A program made the translations under genes and the position numbers. Below, piece after piece: positions 53,195-61,756 of a stretch of DNA of 64,000 nt. Under the pieces are notes generated by a model that worked only from the letters and a program-made list of their open reading frames with translations, was not told the DNA's origin and ran no database searches. Each line of letters opens with the position of its first letter. The first letter of the stretch is position 1. Location of the stretch: the NCBI RefSeq assembly GCF_017599305.1, contig NZ_JAGFWR010000020.1, positions 48,649 to 112,648 on the forward strand, in the 5' to 3' direction. This DNA is from Micromonospora antibiotica. Its GTDB lineage: Bacteria > Actinomycetota > Actinomycetes > Mycobacteriales > Micromonosporaceae.

Positions 53195-54081
53195 TATGGA
53201 GCCCTTCCGCCGTAGTCTCTAATAACTCTTAGCGGGATCCGTATGCCTGCCTCACCAAAGGCGTCCACGCCTCGCTGAATGAACGCACCAGCACAACTGG
53301 GACACGGAGTATAGTGGCCAGCCATGTTGTCGAACGACGTCACAGCACCATTCCGAAAAGAAATCTGCCCTGCTCCCATAACAGGAGCACCACCCGACGC
53401 TACCGTGTGATAAATACCGCGCCCCGCAGCAACCATGTTCAGATTTCCCCCCTCCCCCACTGTCCAGAGAAAATCCCCGCTTCCCGAGGCCGCGCGCGAG
53501 AAGCCGGAAGTACCCACCGCAACAGGTGAAACCCCCGCAAGATCTGCTTCCATCAGCTCTATAGCAATATCCCCAGGAGGTCGGTTGCTTGGAACTGGTC
53601 CGCATTTGTGTACGAGGACCGGCGTCGTGCCGGCTATCACATAGTAATTGTGGAGGGTTTCGACGGTGAGGTTGTGTACCACCTCGGGTTGGGTGCGGTG
53701 GCGTGTGCCGGCTACCGCTGCTGGTCAGTGGTCGGCGGTCTCGAAGGTGTAGCCGGGCTTGAGGTCCTTGGCTTCGCGCCATTGCTGCTGTTCGGCGACC
53801 CAGAAGGGGTGTCCGGCGGTGGCGGTGATCGTCTCGGCGCGGCTGCCCTGGGGGCCGTCCACGGTGACGGTGATGTCGACGAGTTGCTTGGTACCGCTAC
53901 CGACGATCAGGGCGGTGACCACTCGCGGCGCGGTCCGCCCCGTGGTGGGGTCGGTGGCCAGGACCTTGTCGCCGAGCTTCACGTCACGGATGGGCTTGTG
54001 GCTGCCATCGGCCATCAGGACCTTCGTGTCGCCGGTGAAGCTGTTGCCGGGGCGGCCGCCGCTCCGGCTGCCGTCTGTCAC
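53194..54081 (-). pseudogene. Broken polymorphic-toxin C-terminus: HINT domain plus toxin domain
   Basis: The frame 54081 to 53728 encodes the start of a HINT pretoxin-processing domain (NSFTGDTKVLMADGSHKPI, TATAGHPFWV). The same frame continues after an in-frame TGA at 53725-53727 with RTQPEVVHNLTVETLHNYYV and AGTTPVLVHKC, the normal end of a HINT domain, and then a ~125-residue toxin domain ending GRAP. Toxin features: SFDNMAGHYTPCPSCAGAF, family not recognised. The N-terminal delivery part is missing: upstream residues do not resemble a toxin and another stop lies at 54121. It is thus a nonsense-interrupted orphan module. The downstream piece could still be made from the GTG at 53682. Confidence 0.75.
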
Positions 54082-54207
54082 CTCAGCGCGTCGGAGAATG
54101 GTCAGACGAGCAATTCGTCCTCAGCTGCAGCCAGCGCCCCTGTCCTGAGCCGGCTCGCTCTCGCATGGCGACTCCCGTCGCGCCCTGAGCAGCAGAGCAC
54201 TACGGAA

Positions 54208-54245
54208 GGGCGGGACGGGCCTCCCCCGAGGGGCCCGTCCCGCCC
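54208..54245 (-). terminator. 14-bp hairpin after the ABC importer operon
   Basis: GGGCGGGACGGGCC and its exact complement with a C-rich 10-nt loop, 31 nt after the ATPase stop. Confidence 0.8.
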
Positions 54246-54276
54246 GTAAGCCGCGTCGGCGCAACCGGTCACCCGG

Positions 54277-55122
54277 TCAGCTCGGCTCCCCCGACAGCGA
54301 GGTCCGTCGCTGCGACGCCATGACCAGGGAGTACACGTGCTCGCGGAGTTCACCGAAGAGCGGGGTCTGCTTGGTGGCGATCTGGTCGCGGGGCCGGTCG
54401 AGGGTGACCGGCAGGTCCGCCACGACGACGGAGGGACCCTGCGACAGCACGACCACCCGGTCGGACAGGTACACCGCCTCGTCGATGTCGTGGGTCACGA
54501 ACAGCACCGTCGTGCCGGTCTCGGCCCAGACTTTGAGCAGCAGGTCCTCCAGGCTGGCCCGGGTCTGGGCGTCGACCGAGGCGAACGGCTCGTCCATGAT
54601 CAGCATTTCCGGTCGTACGGCGAGCCCCCGGGCGATGGCGACCCGCTGCTGCATCCCGCCGGAGAGCTGCCACGGGTGCAACCCGGCGGCGTGGGCCAGG
54701 CCCACCATCTCCAGCGACTCCTGCACCCGCTGTCGGATCTCGGCGCGGGGCAGGCCCCGGTCGCGCAGCGGGAGGGCGACGTTCTTCTCGACCGTCAACC
54801 AGGGGAACAGCGATCGGCTGTAGTCCTGGAAGACGACCGCCACCCCGTCGCGGGGGCCGGACATGCGTTCCCCCCGGAACATGACCGCGCCGCCGGAGAT
54901 GGGCAGCAGCCCGGCGATGCACATCATCAGGGTGGTCTTGCCGCAGCCGGAGGGCCCCACCACCGACACGAACTGGCCGGCGTGGACGGCGAACTCGATG
55001 CTGCGTACGGCGGGCACGTCGCCCTTGCGGGACCGGTAGGACTTGCTCAACTGCTGCACGTCGAGCACGGCGGTGTCGAGGGCGGCGCCGGGCTGCTGCG
55101 GTCGGGTCGTCACGGGGTTCAT
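54277..55122 (-). CDS. ABC importer ATPase (SsuB/TauB type)
   Basis: 281 residues. Walker A GPSGCGKTT, Q-loop VFQDYSRSLFPWL, signature LSGGMQQRVAIARGL, Walker B LIMDEPFASVD and H-loop FVTHDIDEAVYLSD. Last gene of an importer operon (binding lipoprotein, two permeases, ATPase), 23 nt after the second permease gene. Substrate class: sulfonate, nitrate or pyrimidine-like small molecules, not decided by the sequence. Confidence 0.92.
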   Translation of the reverse strand: MNPVTTRPQQPGAALDTAVLDVQQLSKSYRSRKGDVPAVRSIEFAVHAGQFVSVVGPSGCGKTTLMMCIAGLLPISGGAVMFRGERMSGPRDGVAVVFQDYSRSLFPWLTVEKNVALPLRDRGLPRAEIRQRVQESLEMVGLAHAAGLHPWQLSGGMQQRVAIARGLAVRPEMLIMDEPFASVDAQTRASLEDLLLKVWAETGTTVLFVTHDIDEAVYLSDRVVVLSQGPSVVVADLPVTLDRPRDQIATKQTPLFGELREHVYSLVMASQRRTSLSGEPS

Positions 55123-55145
55123 CCGTAGCTCCTACGTGGTGTCGG

Positions 55146-55988
55146 CTAGTGGCTTTCCGCGCTGTCGGGGCGCACGTTGCGGTGCCACCGCAGCAGCACC
55201 CGCTCGACCAGGGCGAAGATGGCGTTGAAGAGGATGCCCAGCAGCGCCAGCAGGACGATCGCCGACCACAGTTGCGGGAACTGGAACAGCCGTTGCTGGC
55301 TCACGATGTAGAACCCGAGGCCGGCGGTGGCGGCGTACAGCTCGGAGATCACCATCAGGACCAGCGCGATCCCGATGCTGATCCGCATCCCCGCGAAGAT
55401 CGCCGGGCTGGCGCCGGGCAGCAGGACCCGCAGGAAGTAGCGTCGCCGGGTCAGTCGCAGGCTCCGGGCGGCGGTGACCACCGTACGGTCGATGCCCCGG
55501 ACGCCGTCGTAGGTGTTGATCAGGATCGGCCAGAGGCAGCCCAGCGCGATGAGGAAGACGTTCATCCCGCTGGTGATGCCGAACAGCACGATGGCGATGG
55601 GCAGCAGAGCGGTGACCGGCACTGACATGCCCAGTCGGATCAGCGGGTTGAAGAACGCGCCGGCCGGCCGCCACACCCCGATCAGGATGCCGAGACCGAC
55701 GCCGAGCACCGTCGCCGCGCCGTAGCCCAGGCCGAGCCGGACGAGACTCGGCAGAACGTCGGCCCGGAACTGGGAACTGAGGAACAGCGACGACGGGGAC
55801 GCGGACAGCCAGGTGTCGACGAACGCTCCGAAGATCTGCGACACCGGCGGTACGAACAGGGAGCCCACCATCCGGGCGGCCACCTCCCACACCACCAGCA
55901 GCAGGGCGAGCAGCCACAGCGACCGTACCCCGCGTCCCACCGCCAGTGCCGAAGTGGCAATCGGCCGGCTCAGTGCCTGCCCGCTCAT
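55146..55988 (-). CDS. ABC importer permease 2
   Basis: 280 residues, about six membrane helices (LWLLALLLVVWEVAARMV, LIGVWRPAGAFFNPLIRL). EAA-type loop TAARSLRLTRRRYFLRVLLP contacts the ATPase. TauC/SsuC family. Start ATG 55988 overlaps the stop of permease 1 in ATGA. Confidence 0.9.
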   Translation of the reverse strand: MSGQALSRPIATSALAVGRGVRSLWLLALLLVVWEVAARMVGSLFVPPVSQIFGAFVDTWLSASPSSLFLSSQFRADVLPSLVRLGLGYGAATVLGVGLGILIGVWRPAGAFFNPLIRLGMSVPVTALLPIAIVLFGITSGMNVFLIALGCLWPILINTYDGVRGIDRTVVTAARSLRLTRRRYFLRVLLPGASPAIFAGMRISIGIALVLMVISELYAATAGLGFYIVSQQRLFQFPQLWSAIVLLALLGILFNAIFALVERVLLRWHRNVRPDSAESH

Positions 55989-56836
55989 CGCCCACCCTCC
56001 CGTTGTGCCTGGCCCCACGGGACCACCAGGCGTTCGACCAGGTTGAAGCCGTAGTAGAGGCCCATGCCGAGCAGGCCGACGAGCAGGATGCCCGCGTAGA
56101 CGAAGTCGGGTCGCTGCGCCTGCTGGTACGTGGTGATCACCGTTCCGACGCCGTTGGTGGCGCCGAGCAGTTCGGCGGAGAGCACCACGATGAGCGCCGT
56201 CGAGCTGGCCACCCGCAGCCCGGTGGCGATGGCCGGGGCAGCCGACGGCAGCACCACCCGGGTCAGCAGGCGGGTACGCGTCCAGCCCATGCTCCGCCCC
56301 GTCGCCAGCATCAGCGGTTCGGTGTCGCGGACGCCGTACATCGAGTTGAGCAGGATCGGCCAGAAGATCGCGTAGATCGCCAGCGACACCTTCATCTGGG
56401 TGCCCAGGCCGAACATCAGGATGGCGATCGGCAGGAACGCCGAGGAGGGGATCGACCGGCCGGCGTGCACCACCGAGGACGACGGCCGGTAGAGGGCGGA
56501 GAAGTAGCCCAGCAGCAGCCCCAGCGGAATGCCGACGGCGCTGGCGACGAGCATGGCGAGCAGCCACGCCCACAGGGTCTGCACCACCTCGGTCAGGAAC
56601 GTCGCGTCGACGAGCAGTTCGCCGGCCCGTTGCAGGGTGTCCGCCGGGTAGGGCAGGGAGTCCACCGAGACCGCCCCGGCCCGGACCACCAGGTCCCACA
56701 GCACGAACATCGTGACCACGCCCGCCACTCCCAGCACCCAGTCGGGTGTGGGGCCCCACCGGCGGGCCGCGACGGGCCCGCCGGTGGGCCGGGCGTCCGC
56801 CTCGACCTGATCAATCACGTGGACGTCCGACGCCAT
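55985..56836 (-). CDS. ABC importer permease 1
   Basis: 283 residues, about six membrane helices (WVLGVAGVVTMFVLWDLV and on). EAA-type loop LATGRSMGWTRTRLLTRVVL. Paralogous to permease 2, so the channel is a heterodimer. Start ATG 56836, 51 nt after the binding-protein gene. Confidence 0.9.
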   Translation of the reverse strand: MASDVHVIDQVEADARPTGGPVAARRWGPTPDWVLGVAGVVTMFVLWDLVVRAGAVSVDSLPYPADTLQRAGELLVDATFLTEVVQTLWAWLLAMLVASAVGIPLGLLLGYFSALYRPSSSVVHAGRSIPSSAFLPIAILMFGLGTQMKVSLAIYAIFWPILLNSMYGVRDTEPLMLATGRSMGWTRTRLLTRVVLPSAAPAIATGLRVASSTALIVVLSAELLGATNGVGTVITTYQQAQRPDFVYAGILLVGLLGMGLYYGFNLVERLVVPWGQAQREGGR

Positions 56837-56887
56837 GTCACGTCCTCTCCCCTCATGGTGGCCCGCCGACCTCGGCGACAGGACAGG

Positions 56888-57853
56888 TCAGGACCGTGCG
56901 AAGTCGGTGACGAAGGGCCCCAGGTCGGGCTTCTTCTGGAGCATCTTGAGGTCGACCATCTGCTGGGCCATCCGGTCCAGCGCGGCGACGTCGACGGCGG
57001 CTTCGAGGGCGTTCTGTGGTTGTGCGGCGAGGGTCTCCGCCGGCACCTTCTGGCATTCGGAGAGCAACTTGAACGCCTCGTCCTTGTTGGCCGGGTCGTT
57101 GAGCTGCTGGGCGGTCTCGGTGATCGCCTCGTGGAAGCGTTTGGCGGCGTCGCCCTTGCCGACGAAGCTCTTGGCGGCGACGTAGGTCGCGATGTAGATC
57201 TTGTCGTTGCTGGCGAAGGGGTCGGCCAGGCTGCGTACGTTGTCGTTGTTGTTGCCCAGCAGCGAGTAGCCGAGTTGCGCGGCGTCGACCCGTCCACTGA
57301 GTACGGCGGGGATCTGCTCGGTGAAGGGCAGTGCCACGAAGCTGACGCTGTCCGGCTCGACCCCGTTGGCCTTCAGCCAGCTGGCGGTCACGATCTGGTT
57401 GATGCCGTTGATCTCGTTGACGGCGATCTTCTTGCCGGCGAGGTCGGCGGCGGCCTTGATCGGGGAGTCCTTGCCGACGAAGACGCCCTGCGCGGGCTTG
57501 GCCGGCGGCAGCGCGTTGACGTTCACCCCGGACACCATCTGGATCGGGAAGCCGGTGTTGTAGGCGTTGATCGCGGTGTAGCCGTTGACGTAGCCGAAGT
57601 CGGCTGCCCCGGACAGCACTGCGGCGACCGCCGCCGAGCCACCCCCGGAGCGGACCAGTTCGACGTCGAGGCGGTGCTTGCTGTAGACGCCCTTCCCGAT
57701 CGCCCAGGTGTTCCAGATTTCGCAGCCGAACGTCGTGACGGAGACCTTCGTGGTGCCGTCCGCGTTGTCCGCAGCGCCTTCGGCCCCGCCGCAGGCGCTC
57801 GTGAAGAGCAGCGCGGCGAGGGCGACCACCGCACCGGTACGTCGTGTGTTCAT
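56888..57853 (-). CDS. ABC importer substrate-binding lipoprotein (NMT1/TauA type)
   Basis: 321 residues. Lipobox LFTSAC with the acylated Cys21. Domain features FGCEIWNTWAIGKGVYSKHR, VRSGGGSAAVAAVLSGAADF, INGINQIVTASWLKANGVEP and PAVLSGRVDAAQL match the NMT1/SsuA/TauA family. ATG 57853 with AGGAGCATCACG before it. First gene of the operon, with a ~317-nt leader from the promoter at 58177. No TPP riboswitch is recognisable, so thiamine-precursor uptake is not supported. Confidence 0.88.
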   Translation of the reverse strand: MNTRRTGAVVALAALLFTSACGGAEGAADNADGTTKVSVTTFGCEIWNTWAIGKGVYSKHRLDVELVRSGGGSAAVAAVLSGAADFGYVNGYTAINAYNTGFPIQMVSGVNVNALPPAKPAQGVFVGKDSPIKAAADLAGKKIAVNEINGINQIVTASWLKANGVEPDSVSFVALPFTEQIPAVLSGRVDAAQLGYSLLGNNNDNVRSLADPFASNDKIYIATYVAAKSFVGKGDAAKRFHEAITETAQQLNDPANKDEAFKLLSECQKVPAETLAAQPQNALEAAVDVAALDRMAQQMVDLKMLQKKPDLGPFVTDFARS

Positions 57854-58176
57854 CGTGATGCTCCTATGTGCTTGGCGCGTGCGCCCGACGTCTCCGCCGC
57901 CGATGCCGGTGGCGGGAATGAGGGCGTTCGGTGGATACGAAGGGACGGCTCTGCCGCGACGGATACGACCGCCTGGCTGCTGCGGTGTGGTTCCGACGCG
58001 AGCTGCATCGACTTGGTGATGGTGCTGAATGCCTGAATTGCCAGATTGGGAGGATCAATCAGGGCCGCGAGAACCGCAGACGGCGTCACGGCACGGCCGG
58101 GCAACGCTGGTCACGGCCGGTTCGGGCGGTCGGGCTGCACCCCAGCAGCACCCTGACGCCTCGCCGACTTGCAGCG
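57854..58176 (-). other. Long 5' leader of the ABC importer operon
   Basis: About 317 nt between the predicted transcription start and the lipoprotein ATG. I see a GTG-started 21-codon ORF (VLLGCSPTARTG at its start) early in the leader and an open 84-codon frame running to 57850, but no riboswitch consensus. Leader function unknown. Confidence 0.4.
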
Positions 58177-58205
58177 AAGGTACGGGGCCCGAAAACCCCT
58201 GTCAA
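58177..58205 (-). promoter_or_regulatory. Promoter of the ABC importer operon
   Basis: Consensus -35 TTGACA (58200-58205), 17-bp spacer, -10 TACCTT (58177-58182) on the minus strand. The strongest vegetative promoter match in this region. Confidence 0.75.
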
Positions 58206-58310
58206 GATGCGGAATGTTATCTCGCATTGCGTCAACAATGTCGGGCGCGATACGCCGACGCACAGCACGAACGGGCAGGTCGGCGGGTGGATAACTATCG
58301 TCTCCACCTG

Positions 58311-58339
58311 TTGACCGGGCCGGCAGCGGCGGCTAGCTT
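58311..58339 (+). promoter_or_regulatory. Promoter of the 42-codon gene
   Basis: -35 TTGACC (58311-58316), 17-bp spacer, -10 TAGCTT (58334-58339), directed away from the ABC operon. Confidence 0.65.
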
Positions 58340-58373
58340 CTCCACCAGATGCCATCGGCCCCCGGGAGTGAAC

Positions 58374-58502
58374 ATGAGCGCGGAAGAGCCCATCGCGGCC
58401 GTTCCCGCCATCACCCGCGCGCCGATCGGCCACTGGAAGGGACCAGAGTTCCCCGCCATCCGCCCCGGCACCGGCGCGGGCAAGGCACTCGTCCCGTTCT
58501 GA
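58374..58502 (+). CDS. 42-residue peptide gene of unknown function
   Basis: ATG at 58374 follows GGGAG by 5 nt and a near-consensus promoter by about 35 nt; the frame runs 42 codons to TGA. The peptide starts MSAEEPIAAVPAITRAP and ends GAGKALVPF: an acidic short head, then Pro/Ile/Gly-rich, with one Trp (GHWKGPEF) and no Cys. No signal peptide. A peptide precursor or small regulator is possible. No RiPP enzyme is recognisable nearby; the closest genes are the divergent importer operon and a dioxygenase pseudogene. Confidence 0.5.
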   Translation: MSAEEPIAAVPAITRAPIGHWKGPEFPAIRPGTGAGKALVPF

Positions 58503-58911
58503 TCGGCAGCTCCGCGCTCAGGCGTACCCTGCCCAGATCCGGAAACACCGACCGCGTCGGCCGCTGCTGTCCACACCGTGGCTGAGCTGCCCGTCGTCGG
58601 TGACCCCAGCACACCGGAAGCTGCGGCAGCGCGTCGCCCACATCCCGCGACGGCCTTCCCACCGTCCCGGTCGACCCCGGCGCAGGAGTCCGCCGTCCAC
58701 CCCCGCAAACCCCAGCCGGGCAGGTGGCACGGTCTCCACACCCCAGCGCGCGGGGGCCAGCCCGGTACGGGGCGGAGTCACCACGACCCACCGCTACACC
58801 TCAGCCTCGCGGGAGACCTGCACCCCTGACGCCCACCCTGCCGGAAAGGTGAACCTGACGACCGATGCCGGACTGCGCCTGAGCCTGCCGCCAGGTACAG
58901 CCGGCACTCCC
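58503..58911. other. Intergenic stretch without supported genes
   Basis: About 410 nt between the 42-codon gene and the dioxygenase remnant. Open frames exist on both strands, but none has a ribosome site or recognisable protein. I see no repeat or RNA gene. Confidence 0.5.
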
Positions 58912-59606
58912 TCAGATGTTGGACCCGTCCGGCGGCAGGCCGGACGGCGGCTGGGGCGATCCGCCCCGGCCGTCGAACTGCGGGCAGGACATCCCCAGGG
59001 TGTACGCGGTCATCGACAACGAGCCGTAGGCGTAACCGTCCACGAGAATCTCGGTGTCAGGCGCGTCCGTGGCAGCGGCGAGACCCGCGAGGTATAACGC
59101 GGGAATGAAGTGATCAGGCGTCGGCACCGCCCGGCGGAAGTCCCCGTGGGCGTCGAGAGTCGCGTACTCGCCCGGGTCGGTCAGCATCCGGGAGGTGGCG
59201 TCCTCGTCGAAGCCTCAGGAAAGGCGTGCGTCAGCACCGACCAGGTGCCATGGTCGATGCCCCAGCTGTCGACGTCGGCCCCGACCCAGGTCGGATGGAC
59301 GACGTCACTGACCTCCTCGGCCAGTTCGGGCAGCCCCGGAGCCGGGTACTGCACCTCGAACAACTCCCGGGGAAACCCGTAGAAGTCGTGGATGGTCCTC
59401 GGCCGGGGCATCGCGGTGACGGCCGTGGCATTGATGTACCAATGAGCACTCACCACCAGGATCGCGCGTGGACGCGGCACCGCAGCGCCGAAGGCTCTCC
59501 ACGCCGAGGTGTACCGGTTGACCTCGAGAGCGTTCATCGGGTTGCCGTGGCCCAGGAACGCCGCGGGCATCACGACCTCCGGGGCGGGCGGTACGTCTGA
59601 AGACAC
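58912..59606 (-). pseudogene. LigB/4,5-DOPA-extradiol-dioxygenase remnant with internal deletion
   Basis: The N-terminal part (59606 to ~59211) is family-typical: MPAAFLGHGNPMNALE, ILVVSAHWYINATAV, DFYGFPRELFEV, WGIDHGTWSVLTHAFPEA. The sequence then jumps to another frame with GFDEDATSRMLTDPGE, AVPTPDHFIPALYLAGLA and the normal C-terminus. About 55-60 residues, including the usual second active-site His region (VGSGNIVHN-like), are missing and the frame is shifted at ~59211-59214. GTG 59606. Intact relatives are zinc or iron dioxygenases that open catechol rings. Confidence 0.75.
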
Positions 59607-59977
59607 GTGGGCTTCCCTCCGGGGCGGACTTACGGCGCGGGCTGCCGGCCCTGAACCTCACGATAGTGCCACCGCGCGTCAGCTCCGGCCCGAAGCACGC
59701 TCCTCGCGGATCGTAGATCGGGCTACGTCGAGGGCTACGGATCGAGATACTGTCCCGCAAGCACGGCTGCCGAGGGAGCCGCAGACGGTCACCTGTCCGG
59801 GCCTGGCTCCGACCAGCCTCTCCCCCGAAGTCGACTACCGATCAAAGGCGGTACGCGTGCCTCTTACCAGCCTGGTGGTTGGCGTCGACCCCGGCTGCCC
59901 GGTGTCCAGGCGCCCGGCAGAGTGTGCCGTGCGAGGCTGAGGTGAGAGCCCGTCGGACGCCGGGGTGGAAACGAATC
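59607..59977. other. Intergenic stretch, no gene seen
   Basis: About 370 nt between the dioxygenase remnant and the tRNA terminator. Open frames read here are shadows and no repeat is seen. Confidence 0.5.
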
Positions 59978-60012
59978 AGCGACCCGGTCGATGATCACTC
60001 GACCAGGTCGCT
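59978..60012 (-). terminator. Terminator of tRNA-Ala
   Basis: 14-bp stem (one G-U pair) with a GTGATCA loop, 19 nt after the tRNA 3' end. Confidence 0.65.
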
Positions 60013-60030
60013 GACCTGACACTTCAAGGG

Positions 60031-60103
60031 TGGAGCCGAGGGGACTCGAACCCCTGACCCCCACACTGCCAGTGTGGTGCGCTACCAGCTGCGCCACGGC
60101 CCC
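60031..60103 (-). tRNA. tRNA-Ala (anticodon GGC)
   Basis: 73-nt cloverleaf. Acceptor GGGGCCG pairs with CGGCTCC (one G-T), discriminator A, anticodon stem CCACA/TGTGG with loop CTGGCAG (anticodon GGC, codon GCC), T arm GGTTCGA context. CCA is not encoded. Confidence 0.93.
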
Positions 60104-60137
60104 TTGCGGTCGTCCCGGTCGCCCGGGCACGGAGAGA

Positions 60138-60166
60138 ACTATACACACGACGCCCGGCATGGTCAT
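60138..60166 (-). promoter_or_regulatory. tRNA-Ala promoter
   Basis: -35 ATGACC (60161-60166), 17-bp spacer, -10 TATAGT (60138-60143), 34 nt before the mature tRNA. Confidence 0.65.
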
Positions 60167-60211
60167 CTCACGGGGGTACCCCCCGGACCGGCCCCGGGAG
60201 CGCCCGACGGA

Positions 60212-60811
60212 TCAGTTCAACGCCACGTCCGGCGGGAAGTGCGCGACCGCCGCCATCATGCCGCCCTGCCTGCGCAGCACCATCGGCCAGAGGTCGTCCG
60301 GACGGTCGACGAAGGCGTCGCCGGGCAGCGCGTCGAGCACGAACCAGGACCCGTCCTCGATCTCCTGCTCCAACTGCCCGGAGCCCCAACCGGAGTAGCC
60401 GGCGAAGACCCGGATGCCGCCGATGCTGTCCCGCATCCGCTCCGGGTCGGCCGACAGGTCGACGGTGCCCACCGCGCCGGAGATCGGCTGGAAACCCTTC
60501 AACCGCCGCATCGGGTGCCGCATCCGGGCCAGGCAGATCGCCGACTCCGGCTGCACCGGGCCGCCCTCGAAGAGCACCGCCGGGTGGCGGGCGAGGTCGC
60601 TCCACTCACCGAGGACGTCCGCGACGGCGACCTCGGTGGCCCGGTTGAGCACCACCCCGAGCGCGCCGTTGGCCTCGTGGGCGACCAACAGCACCACCGT
60701 ACGATCGAAGTTCGGGTCCTTGAGCGCCGGTGTCGCGACCAGCAGCCGCCCGGTCATCGACTCCACGGCACGACCGCTGATCGCCGGTCCCTCCCCCTGC
60801 ATCTCGGACAT
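60212..60811 (-). CDS. YqgE/AlgH-family protein (UPF0301)
   Basis: 199 residues. GRLLVATPALKDPNFDRTVV, HEANGALGVVLNRATE, LFEGGPVQPESA and FAGYSGWGSGQLEQEIEDGS span the entire family. Widespread single-domain protein of unknown mechanism. ATG 60811; ATG 60802 is an alternative. A TATGGT box at 60882-60887 (minus) may be its -10, facing the divergent phosphorylase gene. Confidence 0.92.
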   Translation of the reverse strand: MSEMQGEGPAISGRAVESMTGRLLVATPALKDPNFDRTVVLLVAHEANGALGVVLNRATEVAVADVLGEWSDLARHPAVLFEGGPVQPESAICLARMRHPMRRLKGFQPISGAVGTVDLSADPERMRDSIGGIRVFAGYSGWGSGQLEQEIEDGSWFVLDALPGDAFVDRPDDLWPMVLRRQGGMMAAVAHFPPDVALN

Positions 60812-60952
60812 CGTCAGCCGCGCACCGGGTCCGACAACCGGGCACCACCGACCATCCGTGCTGTCACCGCCATGTCTGGCACCATAGCCTGCACCCGGTG
60901 CGGTGGCTAAGGTCTGACCGACAGGTGATCGAAGGCGGTCGAGGGAGGATCG

Positions 60953-61756
60953 ATGGGTCCGACGGCGGACATCGCGGTGATCGGTGGTTCAGGGCTGTAC
61001 GCGCTGCTCGACGACGCGACAGAACACCAGGTGGAGACCCCGTACGGCGCCCCTTCGGACGTGGTCACGATCGCGTCGGTGGGCGGTCGACCGGTGGCCT
61101 TCCTGCCCCGGCACGGGCGTGACCACCGCCACCCGCCGCACCTGATCCCGTACCGGGCGAACCTGTGGGCGCTGCGGTCCCTCGGGGTCCGCCAGGTCCT
61201 CGCCCCGTGTGCCGTCGGCGGGCTCCGCCCCGAGTTGGGCCCCGGCACCTTCGTGGTGCCCGACCAGCTGATCGACCGCACCAGCGGCCGGGTGCAGACC
61301 TACTACGACCAGGGCGCGGTGCACGTCGCGTTCGGTGATCCGTACTGCCCGGTGGGGCGGCGTACCCTGCTCGGCGCGGCGGCCGGGCGGGACGTCCCGG
61401 CGGTGGACGGCGGCACGGTGGTGGTGGTCGAGGGGCCCCGCTTCTCCACCCGTGCGGAATCCCGCTGGTACGCCTCGATGGGTGGCACGGTGGTCAACAT
61501 GACCGGCCACCCGGAGGCCGTGCTCGCCCGCGAACTCGCCCTCTGCTACACCTCCATCGCGCTGGTCACCGACCTGGACGCCGGGGTGGAGGCGGGCGAC
61601 TCGGTCACCCAGGAGGAGGTCTTCCGGGTCTTCGGGGAGAACACCGACCGGCTGCGGGGCGTACTGCTGGACGCGGTGGCCGCCCTGCCCGCCGACCGCG
61701 ACTGCCCCTGCGGGCACGCGCTGGACGGCATCAGCACCCCGTTCCCCCTCCCCTGA
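60953..61756 (+). CDS. mtnP: S-methyl-5'-thioadenosine phosphorylase
   Basis: 267 residues of the trimeric PNP/MTAP family: IAVIGGSGLYALLDD, FLPRHGRDHRHPPHLIPYRA, VEGPRFSTRAESRWY and NMTGHPEAVLARELALCY. TDLDAG keeps both Asp residues that select 6-aminopurines in MTAP, favouring methylthioadenosine over guanosine or inosine. It splits MTA into adenine and methylthioribose-1-phosphate in methionine salvage. AGGGAGGATCG precedes the ATG. The tail CPCGHALDGISTPFP is lineage-specific. Confidence 0.88.
   Translation: MGPTADIAVIGGSGLYALLDDATEHQVETPYGAPSDVVTIASVGGRPVAFLPRHGRDHRHPPHLIPYRANLWALRSLGVRQVLAPCAVGGLRPELGPGTFVVPDQLIDRTSGRVQTYYDQGAVHVAFGDPYCPVGRRTLLGAAAGRDVPAVDGGTVVVVEGPRFSTRAESRWYASMGGTVVNMTGHPEAVLARELALCYTSIALVTDLDAGVEAGDSVTQEEVFRVFGENTDRLRGVLLDAVAALPADRDCPCGHALDGISTPFPLP

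Noticed and set aside
53252..53782. 176-codon frame over the toxin region
   Set aside because: Out of frame with the recognisable HINT and toxin residues; composition unlike a folded protein.
57854..58176. TPP riboswitch before the NMT1-like binding-protein gene
   Set aside because: Neither the CTGAGA nor the ACCTGATCTGG-type conserved segments are present on the minus strand.
58578..58829. Possible 83-codon gene after the 42-codon gene
   Set aside because: No ribosome site, shadow-like Pro/Arg/His composition, and competing frames on the other strand.
59864..60166. Open frame through the tRNA region
   Set aside because: The stretch GAVAQLVAHHTGSVGVRG is the usual translation artefact of a tRNA gene.
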